In this document: positions 57,167-64,000 of the stretch, piece after piece
How positions within the stretch are numbered: position 1 is the first letter of the stretch
Layout of the letters: each line of letters starts with the position of its first letter
DNA from: Quadrisphaera granulorum
GTDB taxonomy: Bacteria; Actinomycetota; Actinomycetes; Actinomycetales; Quadrisphaeraceae
Assembly: GCF_003149145.1 (NCBI RefSeq)
Contig: NZ_QGDQ01000021.1
Location: 34,366-98,365 of the forward strand
Length of the DNA stretch: 64,000 nt
Direction of reading: 5' to 3'
Notes under the pieces: model-generated
The model's input: the letters and a program-made list of their open reading frames with translations, nothing else
What the model was told of the DNA's origin: nothing
Database searches by the model: none
Position numbers and translations under genes: made by a program

Positions 57167-57172
57167 TAGGGT
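57167..57172 (+). promoter_or_regulatory. -10 hexamer TAGGGT before pyk
   Basis: TAGGGT ends 7 bases before ATG 57180. The gltD terminator fills the -35 region. A leaderless pyk mRNA is predicted. Confidence 0.5.
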
Positions 57173-57179
57173 TGGAGCC

Positions 57180-58601
57180 ATGCGCCGCGCGAAGATCGTC
57201 TGCACGCTGGGGCCGGCTCTCGACACCCCGGAGCGGATGGCAGCCGTCATCGATGCCGGGATGGACGTCGCCCGGCTGAACATGTCTCATGGTGACCAGG
57301 CTGACCACCTGCGTCGCTACAACCTGGTCCGCAAGGCCAGCGATGCCGCCGGCCACGCCGTCGCCATCCTGGCCGACCTGCAGGGCCCCAAGATCCGCCT
57401 CGGGCGCTTCGTCAACGGCCCGCACCTGCTGGCCGTCGGTGACAGCTTCACCATCACCACCGAGGACGTGCCGGGCACCAAGGACATCTGCTCCACCACC
57501 TACAAGGGCCTCGCCGGTGACGTGGCCCCCGGTGATCCGCTCCTCATCGACGACGGGCGGGTGGGCCTCGAGGTCACCGCCGTCGACGGTCCCCGGGTGC
57601 ACACCAAGGTCGTCGTGCCCGGTCCGGTCTCCAACAACAAGGGCATCAACCTGCCCGGCGTCGCCGTGTCCGTGCCCGCCCTGTCCGAGAAGGACGCCGA
57701 AGACCTCCGCTGGGCACTCAAGACCGGTGTCGACTTCATCGCCCTGTCCTTCGTGCGCTCCGGCGCCGACATCGACGACGTCCACGCGATCATGGACGAG
57801 GTCGGTGTCCGCCTGCCCGTCATCGCCAAGGTCGAGAAGCCGCAGGCCGTGGCCGACCTGGAGGGCATCGTCGCGGCGTTCGACGGAGTCATGGTCGCCC
57901 GCGGTGACCTCGGCGTCGAGCTGCCGCTGGAGCAGGTGCCGATCGTTCAGAAGCGCGCCGTCGAGCTGTGCCGCCGCAACGCGAAGCCGGTCATCGTGGC
58001 CACGCAGATGCTCGAGTCGATGATCAGCGCCCCGCGCCCGACCCGCGCCGAGGCCAGCGACGTCGCCAACGCCGTTTTGGACGGCGCCGACGCGCTGATG
58101 CTCTCCGGGGAGACCAGCGTCGGCGAGTTCGCCATCGAGACGGTCCAGACGATGGCCCGGATCATCGCGAACACCGAAAAGGAAGCGCTCGACAGGATCC
58201 GCCCCCTCGGCACCACGCCCCACACCCAGCCCGGTGCGGTGACGTGGGCGGCGCGGGCCATCGCGGAGAACATCGGCGCGAGCCAGCTGGTCACCTTCAC
58301 GGTCTCCGGTGACTCTGCCCGTCGTATGGCGCGCCTGCGCTCGCCGATCCCTGCGCTGGCGTTCACGCCCGAGCCGTCGACCCGCAACCAGCTGGCGCTG
58401 ACGTGGGGCACGGAGCCGTTCCTGGTGCCGTTCGTCGACACCACCGACGACATGGTCGCCCAGGTCGACAAGGCTCTCCTCGACATCAACCGCGTCGAGA
58501 GCGGTTCCACCGTGGTCATCGTGGCCGGGTCGCTGCCGGGCAAGGTCGGGTCCACCAACGCCATCCGCGTGCACCGCGTGGGAGACGAGAAGAACCAGTA
58601 G
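57180..58601 (+). CDS. pyk: Pyruvate kinase
   Basis: A 473-residue enzyme converting phosphoenolpyruvate and ADP to pyruvate and ATP. Signatures are RRAKIVCTLGPALDTPERM, NMSHGDQADHL, ILADLQGPKIRLG, the catalytic Lys in VIAKVEKPQAV, MVARGDLGVELPLEQVP, and TQMLESMISAPRPTRAEASDVANAVLDGADALMLSGETSVG. The C-terminal regulatory domain ends GKVGSTNAIRVHRVG. It follows gltBD and precedes pdtaR, as in other actinobacteria. Confidence 0.98.
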   Translation: MRRAKIVCTLGPALDTPERMAAVIDAGMDVARLNMSHGDQADHLRRYNLVRKASDAAGHAVAILADLQGPKIRLGRFVNGPHLLAVGDSFTITTEDVPGTKDICSTTYKGLAGDVAPGDPLLIDDGRVGLEVTAVDGPRVHTKVVVPGPVSNNKGINLPGVAVSVPALSEKDAEDLRWALKTGVDFIALSFVRSGADIDDVHAIMDEVGVRLPVIAKVEKPQAVADLEGIVAAFDGVMVARGDLGVELPLEQVPIVQKRAVELCRRNAKPVIVATQMLESMISAPRPTRAEASDVANAVLDGADALMLSGETSVGEFAIETVQTMARIIANTEKEALDRIRPLGTTPHTQPGAVTWAARAIAENIGASQLVTFTVSGDSARRMARLRSPIPALAFTPEPSTRNQLALTWGTEPFLVPFVDTTDDMVAQVDKALLDINRVESGSTVVIVAGSLPGKVGSTNAIRVHRVGDEKNQ

Positions 58602-58613
58602 GACGACGACGGC

Positions 58614-58658
58614 GAGGGGCCGGGCCGGGTGCAGCTGCTGCGCCGGGCCCGGCCCCTC
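58614..58658 (+). terminator. Terminator hairpin after pyk
   Basis: GAGGGGCCGGGCC (58614-58626) pairs with GGCCCGGCCCCTC (58646-58658). It lies just past the pyk stop and a copy of GGACGACGACGGCG (58602-58615). The gap 58602-58952 also holds a second hairpin, a tRNA and two promoters; 58660-58760 shows nothing recognisable. Confidence 0.8.
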
Positions 58659-58764
58659 AGCCGTTGGTGCGGCGTTCGTGCTGGCGTCCCGGACGATCTC
58701 TGTGTCACCGGCGCCGGACTCGACCATCGTTCGGACAGCTCCACGCACAGCGGGAAAGGGCATC

Positions 58765-58792
58765 GTCAGGACTCTCCGCGGAGGGTCCTGAC
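58765..58792 (-). terminator. Terminator hairpin after tRNA
   Basis: GTCAGGAC (58765-58772) pairs with GTCCTGAC (58785-58792), with a further perfect palindrome CTCCGCGGAG inside, making an almost continuous 14-bp stem. It begins 13 bases past the tRNA 3' end on the minus strand. Confidence 0.65.
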
Positions 58793-58804
58793 GCCGCTGA
58801 TCTG

Positions 58805-58878
58805 TGCCCCGGGTGGGACTCGAACCCACACTGAGCGGGTTTTGAATCCGCTACCTCTGCCAATTGGGTTACCGGGGC
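58805..58878 (-). tRNA. tRNA with anticodon CAA (Leu), short variable loop
   Basis: The minus strand folds into a full cloverleaf of 74 bases. The acceptor GCCCCGG/CCGGGGC has seven perfect pairs with discriminator A, and the T arm GTGGG TTCGAGT CCCAC is perfect. The D arm has three pairs with a GG-containing loop. The anticodon stem GCGGA/CCCGC has one A-C mismatch at 31-39 and loop TTCAAAA, giving anticodon CAA, which reads the leucine codon UUG. The variable loop is only five bases (TCAGT), whereas bacterial leucine tRNAs normally have a long variable arm. The CCA end is not encoded. Confidence 0.85.
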
Positions 58879-58888
58879 AAGTTTCTTC

Positions 58889-58894
58889 AGTTTA
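58889..58894 (-). promoter_or_regulatory. -10 hexamer TAAACT for tRNA
   Basis: TAAACT on the minus strand lies about 10 bases before the tRNA 5' end, a normal distance for a short 5' trailer. It is divergent from the pdtaR promoter. Confidence 0.5.
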
Positions 58895-58940
58895 CTGCTG
58901 CAGGTGGGGCACGCTTGTGGGGCGCGCTCCGCGGGGCCAC

Positions 58941-58946
58941 TAAAGT
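58941..58946 (+). promoter_or_regulatory. -10 hexamer TAAAGT before pdtaR
   Basis: TAAAGT ends 6 bases before GTG 58953. There is no ribosome binding site, so a leaderless mRNA is predicted. Confidence 0.5.
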
Positions 58947-58952
58947 ACCCGC

Positions 58953-59564
58953 GTGAGTGAGCAGGGTATCCAGACGGAGCCGGGCGCGGGGCCGCGCCGT
59001 CGCGTCGTCGTCGCGGAAGACGAGGCGATCATCCGCCTCGACGTGGTCGAGATCCTCCGCGAGGCGGGCTATGACGTGGTCGGTGAGGCCGGCGACGGCG
59101 AGAGCGCCGTCCGCCTCGTCGAGGAGCTGCAGCCCGACCTCGTGGTCATGGACGTCAAGATGCCCGTCATGGACGGCATCAGCGCCGCCGAGCGCATCGG
59201 CAAGGCGCGGTTGGCCCCCGTCGTCCTCCTGACGGCCTTCTCCCAGCGCGAGCTTGTCGACAGGGCCCGTGACGCCGGCGCGATGGCGTACGTGGTGAAG
59301 CCCTTCACGTCCGCAGACCTGCTGCCCGCCGTCGAGATCGCCGTCTCCCGCTTCCAGGAGATCGCCGACCTCGAAGAGGAGGTGGCCGACCTCACCGAGC
59401 GGTTCGAGACCCGCAAGCGCGTCGAGCGCGCCAAGGGCCTCCTCATGACCCGGATGGGCCTGTCCGAGCCCGAGGCGTTCCGCTGGATCCAGAAGACCTC
59501 CATGGACCGCCGGCTCACCATGCGCGAGGTGGCCGACGCCGTCCTCAGCCAGGTCACCAGCTGA
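58953..59564 (+). CDS. pdtaR: ANTAR-domain response regulator (PdtaR-type)
   Basis: A 203-residue regulator. The receiver domain has the acidic pocket AEDEA, phospho-acceptor Asp67 in LVVMDVKMP, and switch Lys in VVKPF. A coiled-coil linker (EIADLEEEVADLTERFETRKRVERAKGLL) leads into the ANTAR domain (MGLSEPEAFRWIQKTSMDRRLTMREVADAVL), which binds paired hairpins in mRNA leaders and prevents termination. Partner kinase PdtaS is not in this window. Context beside pyk and a tRNA supports the PdtaR assignment. GTG start. Confidence 0.95.
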   Translation: MSEQGIQTEPGAGPRRRVVVAEDEAIIRLDVVEILREAGYDVVGEAGDGESAVRLVEELQPDLVVMDVKMPVMDGISAAERIGKARLAPVVLLTAFSQRELVDRARDAGAMAYVVKPFTSADLLPAVEIAVSRFQEIADLEEEVADLTERFETRKRVERAKGLLMTRMGLSEPEAFRWIQKTSMDRRLTMREVADAVLSQVTS

Positions 59565-59617
59565 CCAGCCCCCTTCTGGCCCTCACGGGCCCTCTCAGGC
59601 ACTCCTGAGCCCCTGGC

Positions 59618-59663
59618 AACGCACAGCGCCCGGCCCCCTTGCGGGGACCGGGCGCTGTGCGTT
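59618..59663. terminator. Bidirectional terminator pdtaR / livF
   Basis: Arms 59618-59633 and 59648-59663 are perfectly complementary over 16 bases (AACGCACAGCGCCCGG), with additional C/G pairing inside the loop. It lies between the convergent stops of pdtaR and livF. Confidence 0.85.
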
Positions 59664-59693
59664 CTCCGACCGTCGCGCAGACGGCCCTGAAGG

Positions 59694-60458
59694 TCAGTGA
59701 CCGCCGAGGTACGCGGCGGTGACCGATGGGTCGTCCAGGAGCTGCGCGGCGGGCCCCTGCAGGCTCAGGGTGCCGGACTCCAGCACGTACGCGTAGTCGG
59801 CGATCTCCAGGGCCGCCAGCGCGTTCTGTTCCACCAGGAGCACGGTGACGCCCTGCTGCCGGATGCGCTCGATGGTCTCGAAGATGACGTCGACGAGCAC
59901 CGGCGCGAGGCCCATCGACGGCTCGTCGAGGAGCAGGACGCGCGGGTTGCCCAGCAGTGCCCGCGCGACGGCGAGCATCTGCTGCTCACCGCCGGACATC
60001 GTGCCGGCCTTCTGGTCGATCCTCTCCCGCAGACGGGGGAAGAGCTCCAGCACGTTCTCGCGGTCTTCGGCGATCTTCTCCTTGTCCTTGCGGGTGAAGG
60101 CGCCGAGGTCGAGGTTCTCCGACACGGTCATCCGCTGGAAGATCTTCCGCCCCTCGGGGGAGTGGCAGATGCCTCGCTTGACCACCTCGTGGCCGGGCAC
60201 CCCGGTGATGCTGTTGCCCTCGAAGACCACGTCGCCCGTGCGGGGGCGCAGGAGCCCGGAGATGGTGCGCAGCGTCGTCGACTTCCCGGCCCCGTTGGAA
60301 CCGATGAGGGTGACGATCTCGCCGGGGTAGACCTCGAGGGAGAGGTCGCGCACCGCCGTGATGCTGCCGTAGCTGACGCTGATGCCTCTCAGCTCCAGCA
60401 CCGGCTCCTTGCCGCCTCCACGGGCCGGGGGGGCCGCCTGCTCGGTGGTGGTGCTCAT
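59694..60458 (-). CDS. livF: Branched-chain amino acid ABC ATPase LivF
   Basis: A 254-residue ATPase. Walker A is GSNGAGKST at residues 53 to 61, the signature is MSGGEQQML, Walker B is LLLDEPSMGL, and the LivF-type ending is VLESGTLSLQGPAAQLLDDPSVTAAYLGGH. It couples ATP hydrolysis to uptake through LivHM. ATG 60458 overlaps the livG stop (ATGA). It is the last gene of the livHMGF operon. Confidence 0.95.
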   Translation of the reverse strand: MSTTTEQAAPPARGGGKEPVLELRGISVSYGSITAVRDLSLEVYPGEIVTLIGSNGAGKSTTLRTISGLLRPRTGDVVFEGNSITGVPGHEVVKRGICHSPEGRKIFQRMTVSENLDLGAFTRKDKEKIAEDRENVLELFPRLRERIDQKAGTMSGGEQQMLAVARALLGNPRVLLLDEPSMGLAPVLVDVIFETIERIRQQGVTVLLVEQNALAALEIADYAYVLESGTLSLQGPAAQLLDDPSVTAAYLGGH

Positions 60459-61315
60459 GCTGTCCCCTTCTCGGCCACGGGCAGGCGACGTCCCTCGCGG
60501 GTGCCGGTCTTGCCGAGGTAGGCCTCGATCACCTGCTGGTTGTTCCGGATGTCGTCGGGGGTGCCCTCAGCGATCATGCGGCCGCGGTCGAGCACGGTGA
60601 TCCGCTCGCTGATCTTCATGATGACGCTCATGTCGTGCTCGATGAGGAGCACCGAGATGCCCCGCTCGTCACGCACCCGGTAGACGAAGTCGTTGAACGC
60701 CGCCGACTCCTGCGGGTTCATGCCTGCGGTGGGCTCGTCGAGCAGCAGCACCTTCGGCTGTAGCGCCATCGCCCGCGCGATCTCCAGGCGGCGCTGGTCG
60801 CCGTAGGAGAGGTTGCGGGCCAGCTCGCCTTCGGCCTTGGGGATGCCGACGTACGCGAGCAGCTCACGGGCGGTGTCCCGCGCTTCGCGCTCCTCGCGGC
60901 GCTGCCCGGGGGTGCGGATGATGGTCGACAGGACGCCCGCCTTGAGGTGCGGGTGCATGGCGACCATGACGTTCTCCTCGGCCGTCATGAGGCCGAAGAG
61001 CCGGATGTTCTGGAACGTGCGGGCCATCCCCATGGCGGCGCGCCGGTGCGGCTTGACGGTGGTGACGTCACGGCCGTTGAGGTGGACCGACCCCTCACTG
61101 GCCTCGTAGAGGCCAGTGAGCACGTTGAAGAACGTGGTCTTGCCCGCGCCGTTCGGGCCGATGAGGCTGGTCACCGACCGCGGGGGGATGGCGAAGGAGA
61201 CGTCGTCCACGGCCACCAGACCACCGAACCTGATGGTGATGTGGTCGGCGTAGAGGATGTTGTCGGTGAACGGGTCGCCGACTGGCGCCGGCGCAGTGGC
61301 TGTCGTCTCAGTCAT
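60455..61315 (-). CDS. livG: Branched-chain amino acid ABC ATPase LivG
   Basis: A 286-residue ATPase from ATG 61315; the open frame upstream is Arg/Pro-rich shadow sequence over livM. Walker A is GPNGAGKTT, NRTTPHKR-like insertion typical of LivG is VTTVKPHRRAAMGMARTFQNIRLF, signature LSYGDQRRLEIA, Walker B LLLDEPTAGMNP. It partners with LivF. The start overlaps the livM stop by 8 bases. Confidence 0.95.
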   Translation of the reverse strand: MTETTATAPAPVGDPFTDNILYADHITIRFGGLVAVDDVSFAIPPRSVTSLIGPNGAGKTTFFNVLTGLYEASEGSVHLNGRDVTTVKPHRRAAMGMARTFQNIRLFGLMTAEENVMVAMHPHLKAGVLSTIIRTPGQRREEREARDTARELLAYVGIPKAEGELARNLSYGDQRRLEIARAMALQPKVLLLDEPTAGMNPQESAAFNDFVYRVRDERGISVLLIEHDMSVIMKISERITVLDRGRMIAEGTPDDIRNNQQVIEAYLGKTGTREGRRLPVAEKGTA

Positions 61316-62720
61316 CGGAGTTCTTCCTCTGCGTGCCGCTGCCGGGCGAGGTCGTGCTGTCGCCGCTCGACGTCGCATCACCGGCCGGACCGGCCATCGC
61401 GGCCGCCGAGGCCGCGATCTTGGCGTCGGCCGCCGGGTCGGCCCTTTCCACGGCCTCGGTCTCCGCCGCCGCCTCCAGCGAGTCTGCACCCAGCGACTCC
61501 GCCTCGGTCCGTGACGGTGTCTTGAGCAGGGCTCTCGTCCGGCCTTCGGGGATGAGTCCTTCGCGTCTGAACAGCATCATGAGCACGAGCAGGATGCCGA
61601 GGATGATGTAGTTGTAGCGCGGCAGCGTGGCAGCGAGGTCGGTGCCGAACAGGGCGTCGCTCTGCACGCCGATCTGCTTGAGGCCGTTGCTGTTGAGCCA
61701 CGACAGCAGGAACGCGCCGACGGTCACGCCCCACACGTTGCCCATGCCGCCCAGCACCACCATGAGCAGCACCAGGACGGACTTGCCGAAGTCGAAGCCG
61801 GACGGCGAGACCGCCGTGGTGATGCCCGAGGCGTTCGCCACGCCACCGACACCGCCGAAGAAGGCGCCGACGGCATAGGCGAGCAGCTTGGTGCGTACCA
61901 GCGGCACGCCCATCATCGACGCCGCCAGCTCGTCCTCGCGGATCGCCAGCCACGCCCGGCCGAGGCGCCCCTCACGGATACGGAGCGAGACGAAGATGCA
62001 CCCTCCGACGATGAGGCCGAGGACGAGGATCTTCCACACGTTGCCGGCCGAGGAGTTGGTCAGCAGGGGCGGGGCGATGCCCGTGGCCCCCAGCACCCCG
62101 GTCCCGATGGAGTCGATCGAGGAGATGCCGGAGTCGCCGTTGGCGACGTTGAAGCCCGCGATCTCGTTGGAGTTGCGGAAGAACTGGGTGATGACCTCAC
62201 CGAAGCCCAGGGTCACCAGAGCCAGGTAGTCACCCCGCAGACGCAGCGTCGGTGCGCCGATGAGGATGCCCAGCAGGGCGCACAGCACACCCGCGACGAG
62301 GCAGACCAGCCAGAAGTTGATATGCGTTCCGGGTGCGTCGGCCGGCACCGGGGAGAAGAGGTGGAAGTCCCACTCCCAGTTGAACGGGTAGGCCATGAGC
62401 CAGCCCGCGGTGTACCCGCCGAGCGCCCAGAACGCCACGTATCCCAGGTCGAGGAGGCCGGCGTACCCGACGACGACGTTGAGACCCAACGCCATGATCG
62501 CCCACATGAGGCACTCGTTGACGGTCGCGACCGGCAGCCACGCGAGCACCGGCCCGGAGACGTCGGTGATGAGGCTCGGCAGGATCGCCTGGTAGAGCAG
62601 GAAGAGAAAGAGGATCACGGCGACGTAGCCGAGCGGCCACGCGTACTTGTCCGTGAAGCCCCGCACCTGCAGTCCCCCGGAACTCCCAGGGCGCTTGCTG
62701 TTCACCGTCGTGGTAGCCAC
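61308..62720 (-). CDS. livM: Branched-chain amino acid ABC permease LivM
   Basis: A 470-residue membrane protein from GTG 62720. About nine hydrophobic helices are visible. The LivM signatures are ALGLNVVVGYAGLLDLGYVAFWALGGYTAGWL, GAPTLRLRGDYLALVTLGFGEVI and RIREGRLGRAWLAIREDELAASMMGVPLVRTKLLAY. The last 80 residues are a polar Ala/Glu/Asp/Ser tail, longer than usual and probably disordered in the cytoplasm. It forms the channel with LivH. Confidence 0.93.
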   Translation of the reverse strand: MATTTVNSKRPGSSGGLQVRGFTDKYAWPLGYVAVILFLFLLYQAILPSLITDVSGPVLAWLPVATVNECLMWAIMALGLNVVVGYAGLLDLGYVAFWALGGYTAGWLMAYPFNWEWDFHLFSPVPADAPGTHINFWLVCLVAGVLCALLGILIGAPTLRLRGDYLALVTLGFGEVITQFFRNSNEIAGFNVANGDSGISSIDSIGTGVLGATGIAPPLLTNSSAGNVWKILVLGLIVGGCIFVSLRIREGRLGRAWLAIREDELAASMMGVPLVRTKLLAYAVGAFFGGVGGVANASGITTAVSPSGFDFGKSVLVLLMVVLGGMGNVWGVTVGAFLLSWLNSNGLKQIGVQSDALFGTDLAATLPRYNYIILGILLVLMMLFRREGLIPEGRTRALLKTPSRTEAESLGADSLEAAAETEAVERADPAADAKIAASAAAMAGPAGDATSSGDSTTSPGSGTQRKNSDD

Positions 62721-62721
62721 G

Positions 62722-63774
62722 TCACACCTTCTCCGTGGTCGGGCGGCCGAAGATGCCCTCGGGCTTGAAGACCATGAGCACGATGAGGATCAGGAACACC
62801 ACCGACTGCGACCAGTTCGAGCCGAGCCCGTAGGTGCCGCCCTCGTTGAGGGCCTGCACCAGGCCGATGGCGAGGCCGCCGACCACCGCTCCGCTGAGGT
62901 TGCCGATACCACCGAGGACGGCAGCGGTGAACGCGATCAGGCCGAGCTGCGTGCCGGTGTCGTAGTAGGTCTGGGTCTGCGCGAGGAAGTACAGGACGCC
63001 GGCGGCACCGGCGAGGGCTCCACCGAGCATGAAGACGAACGAGATGGTGCCGTTGACGTTGATGCCCATGAGGCGGGCGCCGTCCTGGTCCTGTGCCACG
63101 GCGCGCATGGCCTTGCCCATCTTGGTGCGCGTGACGATGTAGGTCATCGCGAGCAGCAGGGGGATGGTGACCGCCGCGATGAGAACGATCTTGTAGACGT
63201 AGACGCCCTCGAGGATCGGGCCGCCCCACGTGACGGGCCAGTTCTTCTGCGCCGAGCCGTTGATGTAGTCCTGCTGGGCGAAACCGCGGAAGACGAAGCT
63301 CAGGCCCACAGCGGTCATGAGGGGCGCCAGCTTCGGTGCCGTTCTCAGCCGCCGGTACGCGAAGAACTCGGCGCTGACATTGACCAGGGCGCCGAACGCC
63401 ATACAGACCACCATCGCCACGAGCAGCGGCAGGAAAGTGGAGACTCCCAGCTGGCCGACGCCCATCACGCTCACCATGACTGCTGCCGCGACGATCGTCG
63501 AGAGCATGAACAGGTCACCGTGGGCGAAGTTGATCAACTCGATGATGCCGTAAACCATGGTGTAGCCGAGCGCCACGAGGGCGTAGAGCATGCCGTTCTG
63601 CAGGCCGACGAGCACCGACCCCAGGAACCGGTCCGGGTTGGCGATGGCGTTGGCGAGGACCCAGATGACGGCCGCGCCGAGGATGACGTAACCGAGGATC
63701 CGTTCCACCACCGGACCGAGCCGCACACGCGGCACTCTCTTCGTCGCGGTGGTCACTGCTGTTCCTGTGGACAT
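62722..63774 (-). CDS. livH: Branched-chain amino acid ABC permease LivH
   Basis: A 350-residue membrane protein. ATG 63774 has GAGAAGG upstream and gives the normal N-terminus; the longer frame is not family-like. LivH features are QNGMLYALVALGYTMVYGIIELINFAHGDLFML, AYRRLRTAPKLAPLMTAVGLSF, TKMGKAMRAVAQDQDGARLMGINVNGTIS and FTAAVLGGIGNLSGAVVGGLAIGLVQAL. It is the first visible gene of the operon. The substrate-binding protein livK would be expected upstream but is not seen within the window. Confidence 0.95.
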   Translation of the reverse strand: MSTGTAVTTATKRVPRVRLGPVVERILGYVILGAAVIWVLANAIANPDRFLGSVLVGLQNGMLYALVALGYTMVYGIIELINFAHGDLFMLSTIVAAAVMVSVMGVGQLGVSTFLPLLVAMVVCMAFGALVNVSAEFFAYRRLRTAPKLAPLMTAVGLSFVFRGFAQQDYINGSAQKNWPVTWGGPILEGVYVYKIVLIAAVTIPLLLAMTYIVTRTKMGKAMRAVAQDQDGARLMGINVNGTISFVFMLGGALAGAAGVLYFLAQTQTYYDTGTQLGLIAFTAAVLGGIGNLSGAVVGGLAIGLVQALNEGGTYGLGSNWSQSVVFLILIVLMVFKPEGIFGRPTTEKV

Positions 63775-63848
63775 CGAGACCTTCTCTCTCACACGGGCTG
63801 CGTGCCGCAGGGGTGGGCGGCGGGGCAGGGTCCGGCCGGGGCCGGACA

Positions 63849-63891
63849 CCATCTCGCCGGGCCGCTGGTGTGCAGCGACCCGGCGAGGTGG
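63849..63891. terminator. Hairpin upstream of livH
   Basis: Arms 63849-63867 and 63873-63891 match at 17 of 19 positions with a 5-base loop. It lies 75 bases before the livH start and would terminate or attenuate transcription coming from upstream on the minus strand, as often found between livK and livH. A smaller palindrome (TCCGGCC/GGCCGGA) lies at 63831-63846. Confidence 0.6.
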
Positions 63892-63928
63892 CGTGGTGCG
63901 TCCTTAGAACGTCCGCCAGTAGGTGTGA

Positions 63929-64000
63929 TCATGCTGCGCGGATGCGCTTGGAGCGAGGCCGGTTCTCCCAGCGGTACCGGTCCCAGCACCCCACGATCAG
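63929..64000 (-). CDS. Possible C-terminal end of an upstream gene
   Basis: The frame is open from the right edge to TGA at 63929-63931, giving 23 residues ending in a basic tail (RYRWENRPRSKRIRAA). Most codons end in G or C. It is too short to identify and does not look like a LivK C-terminus. The sequence GTGATCATG at 63925-63933 overlaps its stop. Confidence 0.2.
   Translation of the reverse strand: MIVGCWDRYRWENRPRSKRIRAA

Noticed and set aside
58805..58878. Reading the tRNA on the plus strand with anticodon TTG (Gln)
   Set aside because: The plus strand also gives a hairpin with TTG in the loop, but the T-loop TTCGAGT and D-loop AATTGG signatures are correct only on the minus strand.
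63904..63999. C-terminus of livK ending YWRTF on the minus strand
   Set aside because: The frame ending at TAA 63904-63906 has an in-frame TGA at 63997-63999 and no start codon between. Its G/C third-position content is poor. The HDH residues come from a GTGATCATG sequence.

Overview
The window is one continuous stretch of a very GC-rich chromosome (clearly above 70% G+C by eye, with G or C in most third codon positions). Gene content and order point to an actinomycete, probably near the Kineosporiales or a related family. The markers are a mycothiol-type TIGR03085 protein, an ANTAR response regulator of the PdtaR type beside pyk, HisE/HisG with a PH-domain protein, CU044_5270 next to an ECF sigma factor, and the run hisI-trpE-(membrane protein)-(HGxxPAAW-like)-trpC-trpB-trpA-lgt-gltB-gltD-pyk. 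The species cannot be named from sequence alone. I see no prophage, insertion sequence, CRISPR array or rRNA; one tRNA is present.

Layout. 0-3 kb: two FHA-domain proteins (the second fused to an RDD membrane domain) and a VapBC-type toxin-antitoxin pair. 3-6.4 kb: fmt, rsmB, rpe. 6.4-11.2 kb: flotillin/SPFH protein, leucine-rich-repeat protein, lipoprotein, glutathionylspermidine-synthase-like ATP-grasp ligase and DUF350 membrane protein, which looks like an envelope-associated ligase system. 11.2-12.9 kb: hisE-hisG-PH protein. 13-18.3 kb: secreted S53 (sedolisin) protease, then an exported RseB/LolA-like protein with an ABC-2 exporter. 18.3-24.6 kb: lipase-like hydrolase, MscS channel, tandemly duplicated lipoproteins, Fic protein. 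24.7-28.4 kb: FUSC protein, small P-loop kinase, ECF sigma factor with its CU044_5270 partner. 28.5-36.1 kb: hisF, TIGR03085, heterodimeric ABC exporter, aldo/keto reductase, GNAT-like protein. 36.1-42.1 kb (minus strand): nrtR-nadA-nadB-nadC-cysteine desulfurase, a NAD de novo synthesis unit with its own regulator. 42.4-50.8 kb: hisI and the trp genes, with a convergent DUF4190 protein, then lgt. 50.9-58.6 kb: glutamate synthase gltBD and pyk. 58.6-64 kb: tRNA, pdtaR, and the livFGMH branched-chain amino acid transporter on the minus strand.

How it works together. Most genes are biosynthetic: histidine (hisE, G, F, I), tryptophan (trpE, C, B, A), NAD (nadA, B, C), glutamate (gltBD), initiator-tRNA formylation and ribosome methylation (fmt, rsmB). 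They are packed in operons with 4-base or 8-base start/stop overlaps. At least 13 genes lack a convincing Shine-Dalgarno sequence and instead have a TANNNT (or close) -10 hexamer 6 to 8 bases before GTG/ATG, which predicts leaderless mRNAs.

The most unusual signals are not genes. First, a family of intergenic palindromes built from one related unit (core GATCA, then about 14 bases ending in CAC) appears at seven gene boundaries between 5.5 and 29.5 kb, as direct or inverted pairs. Second, a short motif close to AGGACGACGACGGCG occurs roughly 18 to 20 times, in several reading frames on both strands and in non-coding DNA. Third, a 44-codon reading frame overlaps the stop and start codons of the two FHA genes. 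Fourth, the VapC-like toxin has no ATG/GTG/TTG start, only a CTG overlapping the antitoxin stop. Fifth, the tRNA reads as anticodon CAA (Leu) but lacks the long variable arm expected of leucine tRNAs.
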